Positions 1 to 7,803 of a stretch of DNA of 64,000 nt are shown in pieces. The stretch is taken from assembly GCA_947259885.1 (NCBI GenBank), contig CAMYNW010000002.1, positions 62,001-126,000 of the forward strand, read 5' to 3'. Numbering within the stretch: the first letter of the stretch is position 1; each line of letters starts with the position of its first letter. The stretch is from an uncultured Gammaproteobacteria bacterium. GTDB lineage: Bacteria; Pseudomonadota; Gammaproteobacteria; Arenicellales; Poriferihabitantaceae. Position numbers and translations under genes: made by a program. The notes below the pieces were generated by a model. It was given only the letters and a program-made list of their open reading frames with translations, made no database searches and had not been told where the DNA came from.

Positions 1-33
1 ATGACTGCCATCGAGAATTATGGTCATATGCAA

Positions 34-966
34 CTACGCCTTAGTATCTGCTTTCTTGCGACTGAAAGAATGCAACGTGCGCGAAACATTTTGTCTCGTG
101 CTGTCTTCACGCAAACCAAGCCAGGTATTTACCGCCAACGTGAGCAGCACAATGGTGCCGCCGACGATCGAGTATATGCCTGGATTTTCTCTGATCACAA
201 GCCACACCCATAAAGGCCCGAGGATCGTTTCGAGCAACATCATCAGACTCACTTCCGGAGCGGGTATATAGCGCGGCCCTAGAAACATCAGGGAGCTAGC
301 CACGGGCAGCATCACCGCACCCATGATGAACAAAAAAAAGAGATCGAGATTGCTGGTGCTCATCGGATCGATAAACTGCGAGAGCACCAATCCGGTCAAA
401 ATTCCGCCCATTGCCAAGGCCGGCAAAATATCCCGGCTTTTTGCCACGCGAATGATCGAAAACTGCAGTGCGAGGACACCCGCCCCGAACAACCCCGCCA
501 GATCTCCGAGCCATGCGCCTTCTTTCCCTTGGCTGCCTCGTGTGATGATGATAATACCGATCAGCACGGCGCCGATAGCGACCCATGTTCTTCGCGGCAC
601 CCGTTCTTTCAGAAACAGCCACGCGATCAACGCCGCCCAGATCGGCGTGGTGCTCAACATGAAAAGCGTGTTGGCCACCGAGGTGTGGGTTATGGAGTAG
701 ATAAACAGCAGGTTGCCGACGCCATAACTCACCATCACGACATATTCCGCCCAGGAAAAACCCGCGAACACCGTCAGGGTTTTACTGCGGTAACGTAATA
801 CGACAAACGTCATCGCCACCAATCCGAACAGCAGCGCCCTCCAGAAAGTGATGGTTAAGGAATCCGCGCTGATAAACCGGGTTAACAACCCATCCGGGCT
901 GACAGCCAGCACGCCCAAGGCGGTGATCAGATAGCCCTTGGCACGGGTCGATAACGACCCCATCAC
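34..966 (-). CDS. EamA/DMT-family inner-membrane transporter
   Basis: The 310-residue protein is strongly hydrophobic throughout, with about ten predicted membrane helices in two EamA-like halves, as expected for the drug/metabolite transporter superfamily. The end of the first half contains the family-like stretch with TTPIWAALIAWLFLKERVPRR, cut here to its idea: a Pro-containing helix followed by a KER turn. Members export small metabolites or amino acids; the substrate cannot be read from sequence. Its ATG overlaps the stop of the upstream YcaQ-like gene by 4 bases (ATGA), so the two are probably translated as one unit. The C-terminal tail is polar and lysine-rich. Confidence 0.85.
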   Translation of the reverse strand: MMGSLSTRAKGYLITALGVLAVSPDGLLTRFISADSLTITFWRALLFGLVAMTFVVLRYRSKTLTVFAGFSWAEYVVMVSYGVGNLLFIYSITHTSVANTLFMLSTTPIWAALIAWLFLKERVPRRTWVAIGAVLIGIIIITRGSQGKEGAWLGDLAGLFGAGVLALQFSIIRVAKSRDILPALAMGGILTGLVLSQFIDPMSTSNLDLFFLFIMGAVMLPVASSLMFLGPRYIPAPEVSLMMLLETILGPLWVWLVIRENPGIYSIVGGTIVLLTLAVNTWLGLREDSTRQNVSRTLHSFSRKKADTKA

Positions 967-2159
967 AAATTCACCTGGCGTTGCAGAACCGTTTTGAGCT
1001 CAGGGGTGCAAATATTGCCAATGCTGATGGCAGCGCACTGATTAAACGCAGCGAAGGCGCGAAGTTCGGCAGCCAGCGCAGCGGAAAATTGCTCCAGCTT
1101 TCGCATTCCAGGTTCCAGCACCAGGTTGCGCACTTCAAATGCACCCTGCTGACGGTGTGTCTTGCAATCCATCCTTGCTACCAGCTTTCCCTGCCACAGC
1201 ACCGGCAAGGTGAAATAACCATACTTGCGTTTCGACTCCGGCAGGTAACATTCAATCTGGTAATCAAATCCAAACAGATCCTGCAGTCGTTTACGCTGGA
1301 TCACCAGATTATCAAATGGTGAAAGAATTTTTGCTCTGGACCTTGCAAGGGACTTGCTCAGAACATCCATGGCATCGGGTAACATCAGCCAGGCGTCCTT
1401 CTTGATCGTGATCTTTTCAATGTCACCGGCTTCAAGCATTTCATCGATAACTTCACGCGCGGTCTGCTGCATGCCCTTTCGAAGATGCGTGATCTCCGGC
1501 TGCCTGCCCAGGCCCTGGGCTCTTAAAAACGAGTGCACCAGAAATCGCACGTATTCTTTTTTAGATGGCACTGAGACATCGATCGCGGCCGGCAACACGT
1601 TCTCGGTCAGATCGTAAACCTTGTTAAACCCTTCCCTGCGCACTGCCATGATTCGCCCTTCGATGAACAATTGCTCCAGCGCATACTTGGCGGGTTTCCA
1701 TTCCCACATTGCTTTCTTACCGGGGTTGGGATCCTCAAAGTCTCTGGCACGAAGTGGGCCTTCGTCGCGAATCCGCGCTAGCACGCTATTCATTAACTTT
1801 TTATCCTTCGAATGCCATCGACCAGCGCCGGCAATCTCGTTATGCATACGGGGCAAACAATAGCGATAGTCTTCGATGGGCAGATATGCCGCGGCGTGAG
1901 ACCAGTATTCAAACACTTTTCGATCTTCCACCAGCCTATCAAGCTGAGAATGTTTATAACGCGGATTGCGATTCCACAACGTATGATGGTGGGCCCGTTC
2001 AATCACCGAGATCGTATCGATCTGGATATACCCCAGATGCCGGATCGCCGATAGCGTCGCCTCGATGGCACGACCCGTGCGCGCAGGCGACAACACCCGC
2101 TGGCTGTTGAGCACCAGCTTTCTTGCCTCGGGCAAAGATAACGTTTGGGTGGTCGGCAT
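963..2159 (-). CDS. YcaQ-like winged-helix DNA glycosylase (HTH_42 family)
   Basis: The 398 residues match the family in length (E. coli YcaQ is about 410) and in hallmark stretches: an N-terminal RxLGYIQIDTISVIERAHHH region, a middle YWSHAAAYLP segment, and a C-terminal RMDCKTHR region. Known members excise bulky or cross-linked bases and act in interstrand crosslink repair; the family also includes uncharacterised homologues, so the exact lesion is inferred. The ATG at 2159 starts right at the conserved N-terminus. It is translationally coupled to the DMT transporter downstream. Confidence 0.85.
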   Translation of the reverse strand: MPTTQTLSLPEARKLVLNSQRVLSPARTGRAIEATLSAIRHLGYIQIDTISVIERAHHHTLWNRNPRYKHSQLDRLVEDRKVFEYWSHAAAYLPIEDYRYCLPRMHNEIAGAGRWHSKDKKLMNSVLARIRDEGPLRARDFEDPNPGKKAMWEWKPAKYALEQLFIEGRIMAVRREGFNKVYDLTENVLPAAIDVSVPSKKEYVRFLVHSFLRAQGLGRQPEITHLRKGMQQTAREVIDEMLEAGDIEKITIKKDAWLMLPDAMDVLSKSLARSRAKILSPFDNLVIQRKRLQDLFGFDYQIECYLPESKRKYGYFTLPVLWQGKLVARMDCKTHRQQGAFEVRNLVLEPGMRKLEQFSAALAAELRAFAAFNQCAAISIGNICTPELKTVLQRQVNL

Positions 2160-2306
2160 AAACGCAGCACAAAGAGGGAAAAGTCAGAACTGCAGATTCT
2201 AACCGCACTCCGATAAGGTGCGATATGGATCACCGCCGGGGTGCTGCTACACTTCCACCCTCCCCATTCACAATCCGTGTGCACTCAGCCCTATTCCCGT
2301 ATTCCA

Positions 2307-3668
2307 ATGAAACAACACGACCTTCACGCACTCCTTGATCAGGCCCACCAGTACGCAAACGAATACATCGACCACATCGATCAACGACCGGTATATCCGG
2401 ATGAAGAAGCACTCAAGGCGCTGAATGATTTTGAGCAGGCCATGCCCGAAGAAGGCACCGACCCCGCCGAAGCCCTCAAACTACTGCACCAATCAGGCTC
2501 TCCCACCACGGTGGCCCAGACCGGCGGCCGATATTTTGGATTCGTCAACGGCGGCATTCATCCGCCCGCACTGGCGGCGAAATGGCTCGCCGACACCTGG
2601 GATCAGAATGCGGCATTGCGCGTGATGTCACCCATCACCGCCAAACTGGAAGATCTGTGTGAGCGTTGGCTGGTAGATTTATTCAAACTTCCTGAAGGTA
2701 CAGCTGCGGGTTTTGTAAGTGGCACTTCCATGTCGCTGATGTGTGGTATCGCCGCGGGTCGTAATCAACTACTTGAGCGTCAGGATTGGGATGTTGTTTC
2801 CCAAGGATTGTTCGGCGCGCCTGCAGCGAAAGTGGTGCTGGGAGAACAAGCCCACAGTGCAGTATTTAAAGCGCTGTCTTTTATCGGGCTTGGAAGAGAT
2901 CGTGTCGCCCTCGCTCCGTGTGACAATCAGGGACGCATCATTCCCGAAGAACTGCCCGAGCTTGATGAACATACCCTTCTTATTCTCTCGGCCGGAAATG
3001 TAAACAGTGGTTCCTTCGATCCTATGCAAGAACTTTGCGAGCGAAGTAGAAAAGCTGGTGCATGGATACATGTAGATGGAGCTTTTGGTCTGTGGGCCGC
3101 AGCCAGCCCAAACACCTACCCCCTCTATCAAGGCGCTGAACTCGCTGACTCCTGGTCTGTCGATGCACATAAAACCTTAAACGCCCCCTACGACTGTGGT
3201 GTCATTCTTTGCAAAGACCGCAGCGCGCTTATATCTGCATTGCAGGCTAGCGGTGCATACCTGGAATGGAGTGAACATCGCGACGGTATGCTTTACACGC
3301 CTGAAATGTCACGAAGAGCGCGCGCGATTGAGCTTTGGATGACACTAAAAACGATGGGGAAGGACGGCGTTGCTGAACTGATTGATCAGCTTTGCTTACG
3401 CGCGAAACAATTTGCGGAGGGACTAGAACAAAATGGGTTTCGAATTTTGAATGCAGTTAATTTTAATCAAGTGCTGGTTGCATGTGAAAATGATAGTGTG
3501 ACTGAAGCGACGTTAGCGGCCATTCAACAATCAGGTGAGTGTTGGTGTGGTGGGTCTAAGTGGTTGGGCGAGTCTGTGATTAGGGTTAGTGTTTGTTCGC
3601 ATGTGACTACTGACGAGGATGTTGAGATAAGTATAGGTGCATTTTTGAAAGCCAGAAAGTCTGTATAA
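2307..3668 (+). CDS. PLP-dependent decarboxylase / group II aminotransferase-fold enzyme
   Basis: A 453-residue protein with the PLP-dependent group II decarboxylase fold. The cofactor lysine lies in the motif SVDAHKTLNAPYDCG, preceded by the HVDGAFG aspartate motif that contacts the pyridinium nitrogen, and SGTSMS near residue 150 should bind the phosphate. Relatives decarboxylate aromatic or acidic amino acids; the substrate is not evident. I start at 2307 (MKQHDLHALL) because the open frame upstream to 2241 is low-complexity and lacks family-like sequence. The last 250 bases are visibly less GC-rich than the beginning. Confidence 0.85.
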   Translation: MKQHDLHALLDQAHQYANEYIDHIDQRPVYPDEEALKALNDFEQAMPEEGTDPAEALKLLHQSGSPTTVAQTGGRYFGFVNGGIHPPALAAKWLADTWDQNAALRVMSPITAKLEDLCERWLVDLFKLPEGTAAGFVSGTSMSLMCGIAAGRNQLLERQDWDVVSQGLFGAPAAKVVLGEQAHSAVFKALSFIGLGRDRVALAPCDNQGRIIPEELPELDEHTLLILSAGNVNSGSFDPMQELCERSRKAGAWIHVDGAFGLWAAASPNTYPLYQGAELADSWSVDAHKTLNAPYDCGVILCKDRSALISALQASGAYLEWSEHRDGMLYTPEMSRRARAIELWMTLKTMGKDGVAELIDQLCLRAKQFAEGLEQNGFRILNAVNFNQVLVACENDSVTEATLAAIQQSGECWCGGSKWLGESVIRVSVCSHVTTDEDVEISIGAFLKARKSV

Positions 3669-3778
3669 AACTGAAACCACATCAGTAGACTAGAAAAATT
3701 GATGACGGAGGGAATTGAAATAATCTCCCCGTCACCTTTATTGTCCTGTTGCCTATGGGTTGCGTTTATTGCGTTTAT

Positions 3779-3800
3779 ATTGTATCCTTCGGGATACAAT
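3779..3800. promoter_or_regulatory. Palindrome upstream of toxin-antitoxin pair (candidate operator)
   Basis: Perfect inverted repeat with 9-base arms, ATTGTATCC and GGATACAAT, around a TTCG centre, 65 bases before the toxin gene at 3865. Toxin-antitoxin pairs are normally autorepressed through such palindromes, so an operator is the likely role. As RNA it would also form a stable hairpin closed by C(UUCG)G. No T-run follows, so it is a poor intrinsic terminator for the decarboxylase gene. Confidence 0.5.
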
Positions 3801-3864
3801 CTAGCTGTGTATAGGAATCTATATACGTTTGGATTGCTCTCCACCCGTTAATGCGTAGACATTT

Positions 3865-4155
3865 ATGCATGAAATACGCCAGCTGCCTGAGTTCTCTGAT
3901 CGGCTGAAAAATCTTAGGGACCAGAGAGCAAGAGCCAAAATAATGGTAAGAGTTGAACGCGTAAGTGATGGTAATTTTGGCGACTCTAGATCAGTAGGTG
4001 GTGACGTAAGCGAAATGCGGATCACAGAAGGTCCAGGGTATCGGGTGTATTACACTCGGCGTGGCGAATGTGTAGTGATATTACTTTGTGGTGGCAATAA
4101 GTCGACGCAACAAAATGATATTAAACGAGCAAGAAATCTAGCTACTAACATCTAG
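3865..4155 (+). CDS. RelE/ParE-superfamily toxin (Gp49/HigB-like addiction module killer)
   Basis: The 96-residue protein has the length and layout of the PF05973-type addiction-module killer family: a basic helix (LKNLRDQRARAKIMVRVERV), the GNFGDSRSVGGDVSEMRI central segment, the GPGYRVYYTRRG strand, and a C-terminal CGGNKSTQQNDIKRA motif. Related toxins are ribosome-dependent mRNA endonucleases. The toxin gene precedes its antitoxin by 23 bases, the usual order for this subfamily. A palindrome upstream is the likely autoregulatory site. Confidence 0.85.
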   Translation: MHEIRQLPEFSDRLKNLRDQRARAKIMVRVERVSDGNFGDSRSVGGDVSEMRITEGPGYRVYYTRRGECVVILLCGGNKSTQQNDIKRARNLATNI

Positions 4156-4178
4156 CTGATGAACCAACAGGTGAATAG

Positions 4179-4460
4179 ATGAAGACAACAACTTTTGATG
4201 TTTCAGAGTATTTAGATAGTCCAGAGATGATCGCGGAGTATCTTAACGCCGCCCTTGAAGAAGGTGACACCGAGTATCTAATGAAAGCACTTGGAAATGT
4301 TGCCAAAGCCAAGGGTATGGCAAATATCGCAGAGGAAACGGGGCTTGGTCGTGAAAGCCTGTATAAAGCCGTGTCTGGCTCAGTTAATCCCAAACTTGAA
4401 ACTGTTCAGAGAATCTTTCACGCCGTTGGTGTTGACATTAAGGTTATATCTAGAGTTTAG
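4179..4460 (+). CDS. HigA-like addiction-module antidote (HTH antitoxin)
   Basis: A 93-residue antitoxin of the putative addiction module antidote family. The N-terminus begins with the typical TTTFDVSEYLDSPEMIAEYLNAALEEGD segment and is followed by a helix-turn-helix (AEETGLGRESLYKAVSGSVNPKLETVQRIFHAVG). It should bind and neutralise the toxin encoded just upstream and repress the pair. The final codons and the TAG stop run into a dispersed repeat beginning TTTAGGGTCAGAG, so the C-terminus may have been trimmed or replaced by repeat insertion. Confidence 0.85.
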   Translation: MKTTTFDVSEYLDSPEMIAEYLNAALEEGDTEYLMKALGNVAKAKGMANIAEETGLGRESLYKAVSGSVNPKLETVQRIFHAVGVDIKVISRV

Positions 4461-4530
4461 GGTCAGAGCTAAAACTCTTCAATATCGGAAAGGCATCGTC
4501 TCACCAACAAACTAATTTTCCACTGACCTC
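4456..4530. repeat. Dispersed repeat of the GGGTCAGAG family
   Basis: This segment begins TTTAGGGTCAGAGC and ends near CCACTGACCTCAG. Parts recur at 26866-26925 and 34264-34327 (shared core: rAAAGGCrTyGTC, CACCAACAA, TTAATTTT, CACTGA). It supplies the stop codon of the antitoxin gene. Ends resemble those of the RAYT element at 6955-7790, suggesting a non-autonomous or decayed relative. Confidence 0.6.
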
Positions 4531-4598
4531 AGATTCACGACCAGTACCAGGCACTGGTTAAATTTGATTATTAGCTCCATTCGAGCGAATATCCTTGC

Positions 4599-5930
4599 AT
4601 GACTCCCCAGACTCATTTTGCCGAAAACGGTGGCGTCAATATTGCGTACCAGGTTTTTGGGGACGGACCGGGCGATATGGTCTTCATTCACGGGATGTTT
4701 TCAAACCTAGACATATTATGGGAAGAGCCCAGGGTCGCGCGCTTCCTGCTGGCGTTGGGCCGGCTCGCCCGCGTTATTCTCATCGACCGTCGCGGCACCG
4801 GCCTTTCCGACCGCGTCACCCCGCCGACCTTCGAAGTACACATGGAAGATATCCGTGCTGTAATGGATGCAGCCGGGTCCAGCCAAGCCTGTTTGGTCGG
4901 TTATTCCGAGGGAGCATGCATTTGTGCGTTGTTTGCGGCGACTTTTCCGGAACGGACGCGCTCGCTGATCACGATAGGTGGTTACGCCAGATGGGCCAGA
5001 TCCGAAGATTTTCCGTACGGAACTGAACGCGAGGTAATCGAGCAATGGTTCGAAACCGTTGAACAAGAATGGGGCGAAGCCCTCTCGGTCGAATACACCT
5101 CCCCGACCCTTGCCGATGATAAACAGTACCGTCACTGGCTGGCAAAGTTTTATCGCTCAAGCGCCAATAAGTCAGATGCACTGGAACTGTTCAGAACCGC
5201 GCTTGACATGGATTTGCGGGCGGTCCTGCCGGCCATTTCAACCCCGACGTTGGTGCTGCAATCCTCGCGCGACCTAACTACCCCGCTCGAATCAGGTCGC
5301 GACTTCGCCAGGCGCATTCCAGGGGCGGAGTTGGTCGAAATCGATTCCGACGATCACAGCCCATGGGCTTCGTGCAGTGAGGCTATCCTGCACGAGATTG
5401 AGAGATTTCTCGGCCAGGCATCGGGTACCCGGAAAATCGACCGCGTATTGGCAACGGTCCTGTTTACCGACATCGTCGATTCAACCAAACTGGCCGCTGA
5501 GATGGGTGATTTGAAGTGGAGCGATCTACTTGAGCATCATCATAAGAAAATTAGACACGAGCTTGAAATATTCCGTGGCCACGAGGTAAAAACAACAGGC
5601 GATGGGTTTCATGCCACTTTTGATGGGCCAGCACGCGCCATTCAGTGCGCCGGTGCAATACGGGATTCGATTCGTCAGTTAGGACTTAATCTGCGAATCG
5701 GTATACATACGGGCGAATGTGAAATTCGTGGCGAATCACTCGAAGGCGTAGCAATTCATATGGCAGCTCGAGTAGCTAGTAAGGCGGCTGGTGGGGACGT
5801 AGTAGTATCGCGAACAGTAAAAGACTTGGTTGCTGGATCAGGAATTGAATTTGAAGATTTCGGCAGTTATGTCCTTAAAGGCATTCCCGAAGAACACCAG
5901 CTATTCAGGGTAATATACTTTTTACACTGA
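4599..5930 (+). CDS. Alpha/beta hydrolase fused to class III nucleotide cyclase
   Basis: The 443 residues split into an alpha/beta-hydrolase domain (about 1-270) with oxyanion HG at 31-32, nucleophile Ser103 in GYSEG, and probable acid and base Asp225 and His253. A class III adenylate/guanylate cyclase domain follows (about 283-443). The metal-binding aspartates are Asp291 (FTDIVDST) and Asp335 (TTGDG). The transition-state position usually held by Asn is His387, with Arg391 kept; this variant occurs in related hydrolase-linked cyclases. It lacks membrane segments and is probably cytosolic, with the hydrolase half acting as sensor. The last codons and stop lie inside a dispersed repeat. It sits between two toxin-antitoxin pairs. 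Confidence 0.88.
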   Translation: MTPQTHFAENGGVNIAYQVFGDGPGDMVFIHGMFSNLDILWEEPRVARFLLALGRLARVILIDRRGTGLSDRVTPPTFEVHMEDIRAVMDAAGSSQACLVGYSEGACICALFAATFPERTRSLITIGGYARWARSEDFPYGTEREVIEQWFETVEQEWGEALSVEYTSPTLADDKQYRHWLAKFYRSSANKSDALELFRTALDMDLRAVLPAISTPTLVLQSSRDLTTPLESGRDFARRIPGAELVEIDSDDHSPWASCSEAILHEIERFLGQASGTRKIDRVLATVLFTDIVDSTKLAAEMGDLKWSDLLEHHHKKIRHELEIFRGHEVKTTGDGFHATFDGPARAIQCAGAIRDSIRQLGLNLRIGIHTGECEIRGESLEGVAIHMAARVASKAAGGDVVVSRTVKDLVAGSGIEFEDFGSYVLKGIPEEHQLFRVIYFLH

Positions 5931-5955
5931 CCCTAAACTCTTACTCACTGACCCT
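5919..5955. repeat. Repeat end TTTTTACACTGACCCTAAA, partly duplicated
   Basis: Bases 5919-5937 are identical to the right end of the RAYT element (7772-7790). A shorter second copy (TCACTGACCCTAAACT) follows at once. The repeat encodes the last residues (FLH) and TGA stop of the cyclase gene, so it landed in, or recombined with, the 3' end of that gene. Confidence 0.75.
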
Positions 5956-6120
5956 AAACTAACAGTTGTAAAGAACTTGCCCTTACCATGGTTTTCGTCT
6001 AGCTTTCAGTTTTTCCTATTGCAATCTGAGACTTAAGTCACGAACTCCCCGGAACAGTTCCAGTTTTAAACTTTTTTGCCTAGAGCGAGTTTCTGCTTAA
6101 TAAGAGTCTTTTACAAGCGA

Positions 6121-6426
6121 TCAAGCCAGTGCTTCAAGACCGTGCGTATCCACCAGATTCAGTAGCTTTAATGAAGGCCCATTGGGCTTCTTTTGCCCTT
6201 GTTCCCATTTCTGTACTGTTGATGGACTGGTGTTCAAGAACGCAGCAAACACCGCCTGACTCGCTTTATAACGTGCTCGCAGTTTCTTGATTTGATTTGG
6301 CGTGTAATTCTTCACAGGCGGCAAACACAGTACGTCGAACTCACGCATTGTGACCGCATCCATCGTGCCTGCTCGGTTCAAGCCTTTCGCTGTCTCATGC
6401 AGCGCCTCTAACATTTTCTTAGTCAT
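6121..6426 (-). CDS. XRE/HigA-type antitoxin
   Basis: A 101-residue protein with a C-terminal helix-turn-helix (about residues 47-85), including SQAVFAAFLNTSPSTVQKWEQG and KKPNGPSLKLLNLV, typical of NadS/HigA antitoxins paired with RelE-like toxins. It should neutralise the toxin encoded immediately upstream and repress the operon. The ATG overlaps the toxin stop by 8 bases, implying translational coupling in toxin-first order. Confidence 0.85.
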   Translation of the reverse strand: MTKKMLEALHETAKGLNRAGTMDAVTMREFDVLCLPPVKNYTPNQIKKLRARYKASQAVFAAFLNTSPSTVQKWEQGQKKPNGPSLKLLNLVDTHGLEALA

Positions 6427-6802
6427 CGTCTTGTGCCTCGATTATTTCAACAAGTTCTCCAGCCTTGGTTGCCTTACGCATAGCAGCGGACTGATAATCC
6501 AGTAATTCCATTGCCAACATCTTTAGCGCTTTCAGTTCTTTATCACCGATGTTGGCGCGCTCATTTTTGGCAAAGCCGTAAACGAAGAGCGCCTTGCTAC
6601 CAGCCTGATACGCAAGCAGAGTTCGTGTGCTACTACTCTTACCCCGCCCCGGCAGTGCGACCCGCTTTTTCACGACATGGCCACCAAGCTGGGCATCAAC
6701 TAAGCCGGATTCCATTTCCTGCACAGCAGCCGCCAAGGCGGTATCGGACAGACCTTCTTTTGCGGCCCATCGATGGAACCATTTGGTTTTAAACGTGCGC
6801 AT
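6419..6802 (-). CDS. RelE-like toxin (PF06296 type)
   Basis: The protein begins MRTFKTKWFHRWAAKEGLSD and carries the family segments GGHVVKKRVALPGRGKS, TLLAYQAG and ALFVYGFAKNERANI, marking the RelE subfamily that travels with HigA/NadS antitoxins; members cut mRNA. I place the start at 6802 (127 residues) rather than 6832, because the upstream ATG lies inside a palindrome that looks like the operator and the family usually begins at this MRTFKT-like strand. The extra ten residues remain possible. It forms a two-gene module with the antitoxin at 6121-6426. Confidence 0.82.
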   Translation of the reverse strand: MRTFKTKWFHRWAAKEGLSDTALAAAVQEMESGLVDAQLGGHVVKKRVALPGRGKSSSTRTLLAYQAGSKALFVYGFAKNERANIGDKELKALKMLAMELLDYQSAAMRKATKAGELVEIIEAQDDD

Positions 6803-6830
6803 AGAGCCTGTTTCTCGGGGCTTCTTAAGC

Positions 6831-6847
6831 ATAGCACTAAGTGCTAT
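6831..6847. promoter_or_regulatory. Candidate operator of the second toxin-antitoxin pair
   Basis: Inverted repeat ATAGCAC-TAA-GTGCTAT just upstream of the toxin gene. On the minus strand a TATATA that could be the -10 element runs into it. Autoregulation through such a site is standard for HigA-type antitoxins. Binding is inferred. Confidence 0.5.
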
Positions 6848-6936
6848 ATATTGTCGATTGGCCGGATTTCAACCCAATACGTCATTACGATATCCCTATC
6901 TGAGAGATTTTGGGGTCAGTGGGAGTTTAGGAGTTT

Positions 6937-6961
6937 GGGGTTTGGGGTCTGGGGTTTGGGG
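6937..6961 (+). other. Perfect four-run G-quadruplex motif
   Basis: Four GGGG runs are separated by exactly three bases each (TTT, TCT, TTT), the classical pattern for a four-tetrad G-quadruplex. It abuts the left terminal repeat of the RAYT element, and its last run is part of that repeat. Further TTTAGG/TTTGGGG-like units continue to about 6911. Confidence 0.75.
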
Positions 6962-6962
6962 T

Positions 6963-7052
6963 CAGTGTAAAAACCATCATTTTTTTGGACCAGTTTTTTC
7001 CGAGTTTGGGGGCAGTGTAAAAACCATCATTTTTTTGGACCAGTTTTTTCCG
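6963..7052. repeat. Two 40-base direct repeats, 50-base period
   Basis: Bases 6963-7002 and 7013-7052 are identical. They contain CAGTGTAAAAACCATC and TTTTTTGGACCAG. The inner copy encodes the last codons and stop of the transposase. The outer copy is therefore a duplicated gene tail, probably from slippage or a tandem event at the element end. Confidence 0.85.
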
Positions 7053-7707
7053 GTTTCACCCGTCGTCCGTAAAGTAACTCAATCTCTTCTTTGAATCGAT
7101 CACGGCCGAATCCAAGATTTTTCTGCGTTGCTTTGCGTAGTTCATCCACCATATTAGAATCTAACCCTTCCGCGAATAATCCTCGATACACAGCCCTACG
7201 ATCCTCCATGTCTTTTCCTAGTTCAAGGTACACCTCATGAGGAGTGAGGAAATCACATTTCACACCATGGGCGTTAGATTGATAGCTGCACCATCTATAT
7301 TCACTCGGTTCATTCACCATGCCTGCTCGAACTGGATTGAGTTCTATATATCGCTGGCAAGTCAGAAAGTAAGTATCAGAATCCACTACACAGGACTTGA
7401 ACCGACCCTCCCATAGCGTGCCTGTCCGGCCGTACATGGCATTGTAATAACGCACATAATACCGTCCAAGGTATTGCATCATTCTGGAAATACTACCGTC
7501 CTGATGGGAGGTGGCCAAAATATGCACATGATTAGTCATCAATACCCAAGCATGAATGCTTACGCCATATTTCAAAGCCCCCTCTGACAGAAACCCTAAG
7601 TAATTCTGATAGTCTTCACTATAAACAAAGCAAACTTGGCGGTTATTACCCCGATGGATAATGTGAAGGGGCACACCTGCTGGACACAGCCTCGGTAGTC
7701 TTGCCAT
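7027..7707 (-). CDS. REP-associated tyrosine transposase (RAYT, IS200/IS605 Y1 family)
   Basis: A 226-residue single-strand transposase. It opens with the family signature MARLPRL...GVPLHIIHRGNN. The HUH metal motif is His60-Val-His62 in MTNHVHIL. The catalytic tyrosine lies among the tyrosines at 83-88 (QYLGRYYVRYYN), followed by GTLWEGRFKS and YIELNPVRAGMV. The C-terminal basic tail (RFKEEIELLYGRRVKP...) matches decayed copies at 12.6 and 20.6 kb. RAYTs recognise REP-type hairpins. The gene appears intact. Confidence 0.93.
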   Translation of the reverse strand: MARLPRLCPAGVPLHIIHRGNNRQVCFVYSEDYQNYLGFLSEGALKYGVSIHAWVLMTNHVHILATSHQDGSISRMMQYLGRYYVRYYNAMYGRTGTLWEGRFKSCVVDSDTYFLTCQRYIELNPVRAGMVNEPSEYRWCSYQSNAHGVKCDFLTPHEVYLELGKDMEDRRAVYRGLFAEGLDSNMVDELRKATQKNLGFGRDRFKEEIELLYGRRVKPEKTGPKK

Positions 7708-7803
7708 CTGATCCTCCTTGATCTTGTGATGTTACATTTTGATTAGGTATTCTAAACTTTTTTAACTCGGATTTTTACACTGACCCTAAATTCCTAATTC
7801 CAC

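Larger units (their letters stand above)
6955..7790 (-). mobile_element. RAYT/IS200-like element with inverted-repeat ends
   Basis: A Y1 transposase gene lies between TTTGGGGTCAGTGTAAAAA (6955-6973) and the inverted copy TTTTTACACTGACCCTAAA (7772-7790), which match at 18 of 19 positions. The same ends recur as solo repeats elsewhere in the window (5919-5937 and diverged copies), as expected if this transposase mobilised them. Boundaries are inferred from the repeats; no target duplication was established. Confidence 0.65.
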
